Source: Mangrovivirga cuniculi
Lineage (GTDB): Bacteria > Bacteroidota > Bacteroidia > Cytophagales > Cyclobacteriaceae
Length of the DNA: 64,000 nucleotides
Assembly: GCF_005166025.1 (NCBI RefSeq)
Contig: NZ_CP028923.1
Coordinates: 2,854,001 to 2,918,000, forward strand
Direction of reading: 5' to 3'
Shown here: piece after piece, positions 48,643 through 59,052 of the stretch
Layout: each line of letters begins with the position of its first letter
How positions within the stretch are numbered: position 1 is the stretch's first letter
Made by a program: the position numbers and the translations under genes
The notes under the pieces: model-generated
Seen by the model: the letters and a program-made list of their open reading frames with translations, nothing else
Database searches by the model: none
What the model was told of the DNA's origin: nothing

Positions 48643-51420
48643 ATGACACACCCGTATAATGTAGAACAAAAACTCAAAACAGAATCGGGCGAGTATAAAT
48701 ACTTCAGCCTTGAAGATCTGGAGAAAGAAGGGTATAATATCTCAAAACTTCCTTTTTCGATCAGAGTTCTTCTCGAAAATGCATTGCGTAATTTTGACGA
48801 TTTCGCAATAACAAAAGAGCATATCGACACCATTCTTAACTGGGAACCAAAAGCATCTGATAAGGACATCCCATACAAACCAGCCCGTGTTTTGATGCAG
48901 GATTTCACAGGAGTTCCTGCCGTCGTAGATATTGCTTCCCTACGGGCAGAAATGGAAAGAAAAGGTAAGGATCCCGAAAAGATCAATCCTTTGATTCCTG
49001 TAGACCTGGTTATAGACCATTCTGTTCAGGTTGATTACTTCGGAACAAACTACTCCTATCAGAAAAACGTTGAGGTCGAATATGAAAGAAACGGAGAACG
49101 ATACCAATTCCTTAAATGGGCTCAAAAAGCTTTTAAAAACTTTAGCGTTGTACCTCCGGGCATGGGTATTTGCCACCAGGTAAACCTGGAAAATCTTGCC
49201 AAAGGAGCAATAACCAGGGACGGAATGATCTTCCCTGATACCCTTGTAGGAACTGACAGTCATACACCGATGGTGAACGGAATCGGTGTAGTTGGATGGG
49301 GTGTTGGTGGAATCGAAGCAGAAGCTGCTCTGTTAGGGCAACCGATATATTTTATCATGCCTCAGGTGATAGGCTTAAAATTAACCGGAGAAATGCCTCT
49401 GGGAACGACTGCTACCGACCTTGTCCTTACTATCACCCATTTATTACGATCATATGGTGTGGTAGGTAAATTTGTAGAAGTATTTGGGCCCGGACTCGAT
49501 AACCTTTCTGTTCCGGATCGAGCCACAATAAGTAATATGTCGCCCGAATTTGGATGTACAATTTCTTATTTCCCTATCGATGATCAGACCTTAGATTATA
49601 TGGGTAAAACCAACAGAGACCCTGATCATATTAAAACAGTTGAGAAATATTGTAAAGCCAATATGCTCTGGAGGGAAAATGAAGATAAAATTACCTATTC
49701 GGATGTATTAGATCTTGACCTCAGCTCCATAAAGCCTACAGTTTCAGGCCCGAAAAGACCTCAGGATAAGATCCTTGTTGAAAACCTTAAGCCCAAATTT
49801 GAAGAATTATTAAAAGAAGGATTTGAAAGAGATTACGTTCCTCTCTCGCAAAGGGATGTTTTAAGATGGAAATCAGAAGGCGGCGGACAAAAAACTGCCA
49901 AAGCAATGAAATCTGATTCACCCCAGGATATTGAAGTCGAAGAAGTTGATGGGAATTTAAAAACTGTCAGCATAAAGATTGGAAATGAAAAATTCGAAAT
50001 CAGTGATGGCTCTATAGCTATAGCAGCAATAACATCCTGTACAAACACTTCCAATCCGAGTGTTATGCTTGGAGCTGGATTAGTTGCCAGGAAGGCTGTA
50101 GAACTTGGCCTGGACGTCAAACCATGGGTAAAGACCAGTCTTGCCCCCGGATCGAAAGTTGTGACTGATTACCTGCAAAAATCAGGGTTACTCGAAGATC
50201 TTGAAGCATTGAGATTTCATACTGTTGGATATGGCTGTACATCCTGTATAGGTAATTCAGGACCATTGCCAGGCCCGATTACCAAGGCAGTGGAAGAATT
50301 CGACTTGGTCGTTTGTTCAGCTTTATCAGGAAACAGAAACTTTGAAGCCAGGGTTCATCCATTGGTTAAAATGAACTTCCTGATGTCTCCAATGCTTGTT
50401 GTTGCCTTTGCACTTGCCGGAAGGATCGATATCGATCTGGAGGAAGAACCTGTCGGGTATGATCCGAATATGGAACCAGTATACCTGAAAGATATCTGGC
50501 CAACTAATGAGGAGATCTTTGAGCAGATGAAGAAGGTTTTAACTCCAAAAGATTACGAGAAAAACTATAACGAGATTTTTGATGGCAATGAAATATGGAG
50601 AGAGCTTCAGGCTCCGGAAGGCAAGCTTTACGATTGGTCTGATGACTCTACCTATATTAAAGAAGCTCCTTTCTTTAAAGACATCAGTGAAGAGCCTAAA
50701 AAACTTACTGATATTGAAGGAGCTCGAGTTTTATTAAAGTTAGGAGATAGTATAACAACAGACCATATCTCTCCGGCAGGATCATTTAAAAAGGAGTCTC
50801 CGGCAGGAAAATATCTGACTGACAAAGGTGTACATCCGGAAGACTTTAATTCATATGGATCACGGCGAGGAAACGACGAAGTGATGGTCAGAGGAACCTT
50901 TGGTAATGTCAGGATTAAAAATGAGCTGGCTTCCCGGGAAGGTGGTTATACAACACATATTCCAAGTGGAGAGGAAATGTCTGTATTTGATGCTTCGCAG
51001 AAATACAGAGATAACGATACACCGCTTATTGTCATTGGAGGAAAGGAATATGGAAGTGGATCTTCCAGAGACTGGGCTGCGAAAGGAACTGATCTCTTAG
51101 GTATCAAAGCGGTTATTGCGGAAAGCTACGAACGTATACACAGAAGTAACCTGGTTGGAATGGGTGTATTACCGCTTCAGTTTAAGGATGGAGATACTCC
51201 GGAAAGCCTGGGCCTTGATGGAAAAGAGACTTATGATATTACTGGAATAAGTGATGACCTTACTCCATTGGAGGAATTAAGTGTTATTGCTAAAAAAGAT
51301 GACGGTTCAACTGTTGATTTTAAAGTTATTTGTCGATTGGATTCGCAGATCGAAGTGGCTTATTATCAAAATGACGGAATCTTACAATATGTACTAAGAC
51401 AATTCCTGAAAGATTCTTGA
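48643..51420 (+). CDS. acnA: Aconitate hydratase A (aconitase)
   Basis: The 925-aa TCA-cycle enzyme isomerises citrate to isocitrate through cis-aconitate. The cluster ligands are Cys466 (TSCTNTSNPS), Cys532 and Cys535 (CTSCIGNSGPLPGP). The substrate-binding GTDSHTP, the C-terminal swivel-domain motifs SRRGND and GKEYGSGSSRDWAAKG, and the SYERIHRSNL segment are all present. Length and order fit the AcnA/IRP1 class. It is a single-gene unit between two strong terminators. I see no upstream regulatory element. Confidence 0.97.
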   Translation: MTHPYNVEQKLKTESGEYKYFSLEDLEKEGYNISKLPFSIRVLLENALRNFDDFAITKEHIDTILNWEPKASDKDIPYKPARVLMQDFTGVPAVVDIASLRAEMERKGKDPEKINPLIPVDLVIDHSVQVDYFGTNYSYQKNVEVEYERNGERYQFLKWAQKAFKNFSVVPPGMGICHQVNLENLAKGAITRDGMIFPDTLVGTDSHTPMVNGIGVVGWGVGGIEAEAALLGQPIYFIMPQVIGLKLTGEMPLGTTATDLVLTITHLLRSYGVVGKFVEVFGPGLDNLSVPDRATISNMSPEFGCTISYFPIDDQTLDYMGKTNRDPDHIKTVEKYCKANMLWRENEDKITYSDVLDLDLSSIKPTVSGPKRPQDKILVENLKPKFEELLKEGFERDYVPLSQRDVLRWKSEGGGQKTAKAMKSDSPQDIEVEEVDGNLKTVSIKIGNEKFEISDGSIAIAAITSCTNTSNPSVMLGAGLVARKAVELGLDVKPWVKTSLAPGSKVVTDYLQKSGLLEDLEALRFHTVGYGCTSCIGNSGPLPGPITKAVEEFDLVVCSALSGNRNFEARVHPLVKMNFLMSPMLVVAFALAGRIDIDLEEEPVGYDPNMEPVYLKDIWPTNEEIFEQMKKVLTPKDYEKNYNEIFDGNEIWRELQAPEGKLYDWSDDSTYIKEAPFFKDISEEPKKLTDIEGARVLLKLGDSITTDHISPAGSFKKESPAGKYLTDKGVHPEDFNSYGSRRGNDEVMVRGTFGNVRIKNELASREGGYTTHIPSGEEMSVFDASQKYRDNDTPLIVIGGKEYGSGSSRDWAAKGTDLLGIKAVIAESYERIHRSNLVGMGVLPLQFKDGDTPESLGLDGKETYDITGISDDLTPLEELSVIAKKDDGSTVDFKVICRLDSQIEVAYYQNDGILQYVLRQFLKDS

Positions 51421-51440
51421 TATAATTGCATTAAAACCTA

Positions 51441-51469
51441 AAGCCTGTAGTTGACTGCAGGCTTTTTTT
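51441..51469 (+). terminator. Terminator after aconitase
   Basis: AAGCCTGTAG pairs with CTGCAGGCTT and ends in seven T, 20 bp after the stop codon. The repeat array begins just beyond. Confidence 0.85.
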
Positions 51470-51494
51470 ATGCCTGATATTTTTTCATAAAGCT

Positions 51495-51862
51495 CCTGTT
51501 CGATATGTTCCGCAGGGCATGTCGAACCGGAAATAGTCGAGATTTTAAATCCCGTTTATTAAAGCTTCCAGATACGCAAAACTAACATCTGGAAGAGCTG
51601 AGGGACAACTTTCACAAACGCGTTACGCAATCGCTAAATGCGCTCGATCGGGTGCACCAGTTTTAAATGCAACCACATTATAGGTAGCCACAATAAAAAA
51701 GCAGCTGTTCGATATGTTCCGCAGGGCATGTCGAACCGGGAATAGTCGGGATTTTAAATCCCGTTTATTAAAGCTTCCAGATACGCAAAACTAACATCTG
51801 GAAGAGCTGAGGGACAACTTTCACAAACGCGTTACGCAATCGCTAAATGCGCTCGATCGGGG
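51495..51862 (+). repeat. RAYT-associated repeat units A and B (~209-bp tandem period)
   Basis: Two units lie in tandem; GTTCGATATG starts at 51498 and 51707. Each unit has five parts in order: (1) inverted repeat GTTCGATATG/CATGTCGAAC; (2) the palindromic GGGATTTTAAATCCC; (3) a REP-like hairpin CTTCCAGAT/ATCTGGAAG with a 13-base loop (51565-51595 and 51774-51804); (4) a segment with AACGCGTT and GCGCTCGATCGGG; (5) an AT-rich tail with TAGGTAGCCACAAT. Unit B is cut after GCTCGATCGGG, 24 bp before the end of the transposase gene. Confidence 0.88.
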
Positions 51863-51885
51863 GCAGTTTAATATATTAACACACT

Positions 51886-52413
51886 TTAATACTCACTCAA
51901 TTCTAAAACACTTTCTCCCATTCCATAAATTTTTGCGCAACTGCTATTAGAATAGTATTCTTCACATTCTACAATCCCTGCTTTTACTGGATTGAAGTGA
52001 ATATAGTCTATTTTTTGTTCCATAAATTCCTTACTCATAATCTCTTTGGCATGATACCCTTTTGTCCACAATTTATTTTTATCTCCATCTTTTAAAAGCC
52101 ATAATAACCATTTCTTCCTACTTTCTTTATCATTATCTTCAATAGCCTGAATTATTTTACTAGAGGTATATTTTTTAAAATCTCTTAAGATTCCACTTAA
52201 ATCTCCTTTATCACTACTAACAACTAAATGTAAATGATTTGTCATAATCACCCATGAATAGATTTTTAATCCTTTATTTTTTTGGCAATATTTTAGACTT
52301 TCAATTAGTATGTCTGAATAGCAATTACGGGTAAATACATCTACCCATTGATTCACAGTTATAGTAATAAAATGAACCGCAAACTGGTCCTTTATTCTAT
52401 ATTCAAACCCCAT
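51886..52413 (-). CDS. REP-associated tyrosine transposase (RAYT, IS200/Y1-HUH family)
   Basis: The 175-aa protein has the Y1-type HUH fold: HFITITVNQWVDVFTR at the first strand, the metal-binding pair His60-Leu-His62 in MTNHLHLV and the RAYT signature YIHFNPVKAGIVE, with the probable nucleophile Tyr137. RAYTs are single-strand DNA nicking enzymes related to IS200/IS605 transposases. They usually act on REP hairpins scattered in the host chromosome rather than on their own ends. Consistent with this, the gene is flanked on both sides by copies of a hairpin-containing repeat, and further copies lie 9 kb away. The protein looks intact. The long A/T-rich leader (52414-52497) contains no second gene. 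Confidence 0.92.
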   Translation of the reverse strand: MGFEYRIKDQFAVHFITITVNQWVDVFTRNCYSDILIESLKYCQKNKGLKIYSWVIMTNHLHLVVSSDKGDLSGILRDFKKYTSSKIIQAIEDNDKESRKKWLLWLLKDGDKNKLWTKGYHAKEIMSKEFMEQKIDYIHFNPVKAGIVECEEYYSNSSCAKIYGMGESVLELSEY

Positions 52414-52497
52414 AAATGAAACTAAGTTTTGGTTGATAGTTAATTATATATAAAACTAATAAAAGATTAGATTATAATGAAAATTTGGTGTGTTTAA

Positions 52498-52925
52498 TTC
52501 GGGATTTTAAATCCCGTTTATTAAAGCTTCCAGATGCGCAAAGCTAACATCTGGAAGAGCAGCAGTTTTAAATTGCAACCACATTATAGGTAGCCACAAT
52601 AAAAAAAGCAGCTGTTCGATATGTTCCACAGGGCATGTCGAACCGGGAATAGTCGGGATTTTAAATCCCGTTTATTAAAGCTTCCAGATACGCAAAGCTA
52701 ACATCTGGAAGAGCTGAGGGACAACTTTCACAAACGCGTTACGCTATCGCTAAACGCGCTCGATCGGGTGCACCAGTTTTAAATGCAACCACATTATAGG
52801 TAGCCACAATAAAAAAAGCAGCTGTTCGATATGTTCCGCAGGGCATGTCGAACCGGGAATAGTCGGGATTTCAAATCCCGTTTATACCACATTCCAGATG
52901 CGCAAAGCTAACATCTGGAATAACA
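52498..52925 (+). repeat. RAYT-associated repeat units on the other side of the transposase (partial, full, partial)
   Basis: The first unit lacks part 1 and starts at GGGATTTTAAATCCC (52500); it also lacks part 4. A full unit starts at 52613 and has small changes (CCACAGGG; TTACGCTATCGC). The last unit starts at 52823 and keeps parts 1-3 only, ending at ATCTGGAA 5 bp before the GH97 stop codon. The units have the same orientation as those at 51495-51862, so the transposase lies inside one array. Confidence 0.85.
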
Positions 52926-52930
52926 ATATG

Positions 52931-55065
52931 TTAATTAGTTGGCTTGACACTGATCGCTAAACCACCGCCGGGAGCAAGCCTGAAAGTTTTCTGATCTCCT
53001 TTTTCCACTACCATATTATTAATAGATATTGATTCCGGGTTTTCATCCCAATGTGCATCATCAGCATCCCTGTAAATTATTGCTTCGTATGTTTTATCCT
53101 CGTCCAGAAAATCAAACTGAACAGTTATCTCTCTTTCATTTTCGTCAGTTATACTACCGACAAACCAATTATCCGTACCTTTTTCTTTTCTGGCTATTGT
53201 AACGAAATCTCCTACTTCTCCATTCAGAACAATAGTTTGATCCCAATCTACAGCTACATCACGAATGAACTGGAAAGCCGGTTGTCCTTCATAGCTTTCC
53301 GGAAGATCAGCTGCCATTTGAATGGGACTATAAATCACCACATATAAAGCCAACTGATGGGCAATGGTTGTATTTACCTGGTTCCCTTCCTTATGAGGAT
53401 CTAATTTTATATTGAATATACCTGGTGTAAAATCGATTGGACCGGATAGCATCCTGGTAAATACCACAATTGACAGGTGTTCCGGCGGATTGCCTCCATC
53501 TGAGGCCCATGCATTGAACTCCTGTCCTCTCAAGCCCTCTCTGGATATCATATTTGGATATGTTCTCCGTAACCCTGTTGCTTTTATTGGTTCATGTGCA
53601 TTTACGGCTACTTCATATTCAGCTGCTTTGATCATCGCCTTGTTATAATGATTTACCATCCACTGCCCATGATGATATTCACCTTTGGGAATGATTGGGC
53701 CTACATAACCTGATTTCACAGCGTGAATACCTAATGATTCCATTAATGAATAAGCAGTATCCATCTGTTGTTCATAAGTTCTTGGTGCTGCCGAAGTTTC
53801 ATGATGCATAATAATATCTACTCCCTTTTCCTTTCCATATCTTACCACCTCTTTAAGATCGTAATCAGGATATGGAGTTACAAAATCAAAAACCCCTTCC
53901 CTGTCTTCAAAGCCTATCCAGTGTTCCCAACCTGTATTCCAGCCTTCAACCAAAACACCTCCAATATTATTTTTCGCAGCAAAATCAATATATCGTTTAG
54001 CATTTTCAGTAGTTGCCCCATGTTTTGTAGAAGATGCCTGATCCTTCGTCCAGGTTGACATATCCTGAGTGGCTCCAATATCCCAAGTGGATATTCCAAG
54101 GTGCATCTCCCACCAGATACCAACATATTTCATTGGTTTAAACCACTTCACCTCCCCAAGTTTATTTGGTTCATTCAGATTGAGAATCATTTTCGATTCG
54201 ATAAGACCTCCTGCATTCTCACTTATTTGAATTGTTCGCCAAGGTGTACTGAATGGTAATTCTCTTAAAACCTTATACCCTAAACGATCTGAACCAACAA
54301 GTTCACTAGTCAGTTTGAGATTTTCTTTATCTATTTTCAGGGTCATACCGGCATAATCAATTAAAGCTGCTTCGTGAAAACTTAAGTGAAGACCTGAATC
54401 GGTTCTCATTGTGACCGGTGTATTCACAGCATTTTCTGGAATATAGCTGGCAGCTAAATCCTTATTTGTTTTAGCTACCTCTAAAGCGTTGATGTCGGTA
54501 ATTTTTGTGGTATTGTATAACCACTCATAACTATCCCAGTCACCAGGTATCCACCATGCAGTATGGTCTCCTGTTAATTTAAACTCAGTATTTTCATCCA
54601 TGATTATGAGGGTATCCACCCCCTCTTGTTCCGGAAAGTGGTATCTAAATCCTATGCCGTCATCATAGGCTCTGAGAATTACTTTTAGCTTTCTTTGAGT
54701 TTCACTCTCTTCCTGCAGATCTACAGCTATTTCCCGATATTTATTGTTAACCGTTTTTTGCTCACCCCAAACCATATCCCATGATTGATTAAAGGCTGTT
54801 TCTTCAATACTGGTTAATTTAAAATTATCTTCAAAAGGCGGATGGTTTTTAAATTCAAATCCGAGATAAGATGTATCAATAACTACTTTTTCCTTGAAGA
54901 AAACTGTATAATAAGGCTTTCCCCGATCATCGACACCAAAACTAATTTGCACATCTTCATCCGGAGATTTAACAACAGCCTCTGTTTTGACTTTTTCCGG
55001 TGAATTACAAGAAATTGAAATAATAAAAAGGAATGAAGCTATAACTATTGAGCTTTTTTAATCAT
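52931..55065 (-). CDS. Glycoside hydrolase family 97 (SusB-like alpha-glucosidase) lipoprotein, frameshifted in the signal
   Basis: The protein is about 711 aa after repair. It has the GH97 layout: an N-terminal beta-sandwich (to about residue 270), a (beta/alpha)8 barrel and a C-terminal sandwich. Family motifs include WWIPGDWDSYEW, YVGIWWEMH, VEGWNTGWE, IMHHETS, NAHEPIKATGLRRTYPN and REGLRGQEFNAW. The Glu residues in HHET, AHEP and GQEF fit the Ca-binding and acid/base set of the inverting subgroup. The main frame has only a GTG at 54952. Upstream, ATG at 55065 reads MIKK and then shifts; one extra A in the A6 run (T6 at 55054-55059) yields SSIVIASFLFIISISCNS, a clear lipoprotein signal. 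No susC/susD genes are near. Confidence 0.93.
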
Positions 55066-55145
55066 GGTGGATAGGTTAAGGTAGATTTTAAATATAAGAA
55101 AATTACAGCTAAATGTTTTAAATGACAGGCAGACAAAATACCTTG

Positions 55146-57943
55146 TCAATAAATGATAAGCTTACCGGTCATATTAAATTCTGAACCTGTGACCCTGTAT
55201 AAATAAATTCCCTGTGGTACCGAATTAATTCTAAGAAAGTCTCGTTCGGGAAACAGTTCCCTTTCAAAAAGTATTTTACCAGAAGTAGAAATTAAAGAAA
55301 AAATATGCTTTTCTGAGAAAGCCCTGGTAAAGATTTTCACTTCATCCCCCTCAGTTGCCGGATTCGGAAAAACCATCACCGGCTTCTCATTTATATAATA
55401 CTCTGAGGCAATTTCCGAATCGATCACCTGACCATTGTCAAATAATATTCGTGCATAATAATTGTTAATCCCCTCAACCGGGTCCAAATCATTAATAGTC
55501 AATATTCTGGATAATAGTTGTTCTTTTCCCAATTCATTGATTAATTCATCTTCTGCACCAATTCTGAAAAACCGGATCTTGTTTATACTATAAACTGATC
55601 CAAGAAACACAGTCAAATCAATACCATTTAAATCATTATTTCTTGTAGCAAAAAATGAATTCAGGAAACATGAGGAAATTTGAGATTGAGTATTAATTGC
55701 CTGCCCTGAAATGCCAGTATAGTTATTAAATCTTGGAAAAACTCTAAATATATTATTATCATCATTACTTTGTATAACTGCAAAAGTATCCGCTGTAATA
55801 GTTGTTGATCGGTATTTATGCAGTAAAGGATCGAATGTCAGCACCTCATAATTATCAGAACCAGGTACTGGTTTCCATTCAATAAGAAGTGAGTCATTAC
55901 AATTAACTGAGACTATTGGTCGCAGAGGAGAAGAAATAACGAAATTATCAGAAGGATAATCTATACCATTGATTCTCACAACAGCCATAACCGAAGCTAA
56001 CGTATCAGGGGGTACCCATCTGTAATAACCTTTTTTAATATCCAGATCATTTTCAATAAGGGTTTCCGTACCATCATTCCATTTAACAATTAGTTGTCCC
56101 TGACTATCATCGAGAGTGGAATTCCACCTGAAATACGAAGCAGACTCTCCATTGTATGGCATGTTTTCATCCTTCATTGGCGCATTCCACTCAAACATAT
56201 CCTTATCTTCCATTTGCCATGCAACAGAATAAATCTGCTGATCACCAACTAATAAATCACCACTGACTTTAACACTATAAATACCAGGTTCCGGATTATT
56301 GATAGAGACAAGTTCCCCATTATTCAAAGTGTCAACTCCAGTAGAAACATTCCTCTCCAAGATTTCGGATCCAGGGGTCGGATCAGGAACACCGGGATAA
56401 TATAAGGCTCCGTCTGGTCCTTCTATCACAATATCAAGATCATTCACCAGGGCTTTGTAGTCTCCTGGATTTGCAGGGACATCAATCCAAGATAACGCTA
56501 CTCGAATAGTATTTACATTAGCCGGAATTTCAAGTTGAAAAGTCCTTATTTCATTATCAGATAACGAATCAACATGAATATTTTCGTTTTCCACAATTTT
56601 AATCGCTTCATAGGCATTCACATTTCCATAACCCGAATGATAATCGGGCCCGGGTATTCCAATATCTTCAGCCGAAGCCATTAAAATAGATTTAACTGAA
56701 GAGAATGATGGAAGCTCATTGAATTTTTGCAAAAACCTCTGCTGGATAAGAATACAAACACCTGACAATAAAGCAGTAGAGTTTGAAGACCCGACATTGC
56801 TATATGTAACAAGTTCAGGCTTTATTCTCCCATCATAAGCCGGTCCTCTGGATACGAATTCAGGAAAATTAAATACTGTATCAGCCGATCCAATTGTCAG
56901 TACATTTTTTGCCTGCTTGTAATTTCCTGTAAGATTAGCAATCCCAGAAATGCCTTCATAAATACCCTCCGTTGCCGAATCAAAACCATTATTTCCGGAA
57001 GAAAAAACATGAATCAAGGTGTTGATATTATTAACGTTTTTATCATATTCGGCTGCAAATGCTCCGTAAAAATTTTCAATTTCTGTTCCGAAGGAATGAT
57101 TTTGGACCGATACATTATAATCAACATAAAAAGAAGCCGGGTCAGGAATAATGTCTGAAAAATCTGATGAAACAAGAGCAGTTCCTTTAGCCACGCCCCT
57201 ACCTGTAATAAAGCTATTCCCTTCACCGGCAGCAATAGTTGTCATTTCCGTAGCATGCCTTGAAATTTGATTGGATGCCCCTTCATATTCTATTACCCGG
57301 TTACTAAAATCAATATCATTGATATCAAATTTTTCTTCATGGATTGCCAGGGTTAAACCTTTGCCCGTTAGATCAGGATATTTTTGATGAAGTGTATTAA
57401 CCAGGTTTGGCCTCAAATTCAAGTCAATAACCGGAGTTTCAACTTCCGGCTTTGTCGATTCAAGACCGACATAAAACACATTATTCAACGAAGCAATATT
57501 TTCGACTACATCATCTTTCCGGCCTCGAATTAATATTAATCCCCTTTCAATACCGGCTCATACCCAGAATCAATAAGCTTCATAGTGGTTTCCGGATTAG
57601 TTGACTTGACAACAAACCTCTTTACGCCGTTTACAGGTCCGATAATATTCGGACTTAGCTTCCATAAATCATTTACATAATACGCCTTTTTAACACCCGA
57701 AAAGTCTCCATGAGAATGGACAATTAGAATTTTATCAGAAATTTTCCGAATGACATTTATGTTTTTGAAATGATAACCTGTATGAGAATCGTTTAACTCT
57801 ACTAGATAAAAATCTTCAGTTAATCTGGATTGACTTGTAAGTTCAACTTCACGCAAAACAAACTTTCCCCATGACGAATCCTGAGCGAAAAGCATACTTG
57901 AAAAAGTGATAAAAAGAATAACTCTGAGGAAAGCATCTCTCAT
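55146..57943 (-). CDS. S8 (subtilisin-like) family serine peptidase with T9SS type A signal, frameshifted
   Basis: The protein is about 932 aa after repair. The first 135 residues (signal LFITFSSMLFAQ and a prodomain-like region) read from 57943 to a stop at 57536. One extra G in the GGGG run (CCCC 57541-57544) continues into LILIRGRKDDVVENIAS and the peptidase domain. The His motif (SRHATEMTTIAAG), the Asn region (FSSGNNG) and the Ser motif (SSNSTALLSG) are visible. At the usual Asp position (VIDTG-like) the sequence is AIHEEKF, so Glu or His stands where Asp is expected. A proprotein-convertase-like sandwich and a fibronectin-like segment follow. The C-terminus (VFPNPATEGDEVKIF ... TGKLIIY) is a type A sorting domain. 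Activity is uncertain. Confidence 0.85.
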
Positions 57944-58142
57944 ATAAATCCGTCAATGATGGTTGATTCTACAAATATATAAAATATACTGAAAAGACAT
58001 TGAATTTCATCTAAAACATAGAATAATATTCCGTCTTTTACGTCACGACAGAATTATTAATATGAAATAAATGCAAAATTATTTTTTTGTTAAAAAACTA
58101 ATTTATACATTAGCGGCAATCTTTAACCAAATCAATTTTACA

Positions 58143-59000
58143 ATGAAACAATTGAGAATCACTCTTTTATGTGCAGCAATGTTTGCTTTTGCACAAGTAT
58201 TCTTCGTGTCATGTACAAACGAGGAAAATCTTTCACCAAACGACAAATTGGAAATTTCTGATGAAGTTAAAGCTCAATTTAAAGAGTTGGGTTTTGATGT
58301 CAGCGACATCAGAATGACTGATGATGTTGACCTTCTTGATCCTTCAAAGGAAGCAGGAAATTACCTGCTTGAAGGAGATATCGTTATTACTCCGGAAAAC
58401 CTGGAAGCGATGCTTCAAAGTGACATTCATTATGAAGGTCCAAACTTTGAGCAGTACAGAACAAACAACCTTGTATCGTCTCCAAGAACCATCAATGTTA
58501 TCGGTTATACCGGAAATAATTCCAACGGTTTGGATGGAACGATGAGAACTGCTCTACAGTGGGCGATCAACAATTACAACAGATTAAACACAGGTCTTAC
58601 TTTCAACCTGACGTTTGGTACTAACTACAGTCCGTACGACATGGTAGTTTACCGAACTAGCGGTGGTGGCGGAGGTTCTGCCGGATTCCCTAGTGGTGGA
58701 AGACCTTACAAATGGATTCAAATCCAGTCTGGTACTTCAAACTACGGTACAAACGTTGTTGAGCATGTAATGACTCACGAGATCGGCCATGCAGTAGGAT
58801 TACGTCATACTGATTACTTTGACAGATCTTACTCTTGTGGTTCTGGTGGAAACGAAGGTGACGGTGGTGTAGGTGCAGTTTATGTACCTGGTACTCCACA
58901 GGGAATTGATCCTAATTCAATAATGCTTGCTTGCTTTAGCTCAGGTGAGGATGGAGAATTTGGTCAGTACGACGTTGTTGCACTAGAGTATCTGTATTAA
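58143..59000 (+). CDS. M57-family zinc metalloprotease lipoprotein (HEIGH motif)
   Basis: The 285-aa protein starts with a lipoprotein signal; the lipobox VSC is at residue 24. A helical pro-region covers about residues 36-110. The metzincin-like zinc site THEIGHAVGLRH supplies His212, Glu213, His216 and His222. A C-terminal SIMLACF lies at the place of the Met-turn. It fits the dual-action HEIGH metallopeptidase (Peptidase_M57) family. I use the ATG at 58143; an in-frame start at 58071 would put a long segment before the signal peptide. It is divergent from the S8 protease gene, with 200 bp of non-coding DNA between. Confidence 0.9.
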   Translation: MKQLRITLLCAAMFAFAQVFFVSCTNEENLSPNDKLEISDEVKAQFKELGFDVSDIRMTDDVDLLDPSKEAGNYLLEGDIVITPENLEAMLQSDIHYEGPNFEQYRTNNLVSSPRTINVIGYTGNNSNGLDGTMRTALQWAINNYNRLNTGLTFNLTFGTNYSPYDMVVYRTSGGGGGSAGFPSGGRPYKWIQIQSGTSNYGTNVVEHVMTHEIGHAVGLRHTDYFDRSYSCGSGGNEGDGGVGAVYVPGTPQGIDPNSIMLACFSSGEDGEFGQYDVVALEYLY

Positions 59001-59017
59001 AAAATAATTAATACAGT

Positions 59018-59051
59018 AAAAAAATTAACCCTGGCGATTGCCAGGGTTTTT
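59018..59051. terminator. Bidirectional terminator between convergent genes
   Basis: AACCCTGGC pairs with GCCAGGGTT around a 4-base loop, with an A run on the left and a T run on the right. It serves both the M57 gene and the B3/4 gene. Confidence 0.85.
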
Positions 59052-59052
59052 C

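Noticed and set aside
51495-52925. CRISPR-like array around the transposase
   Set aside because: The period is ~209 bp, the parts between hairpins are conserved rather than unique, and a Y1-HUH transposase explains the structure.
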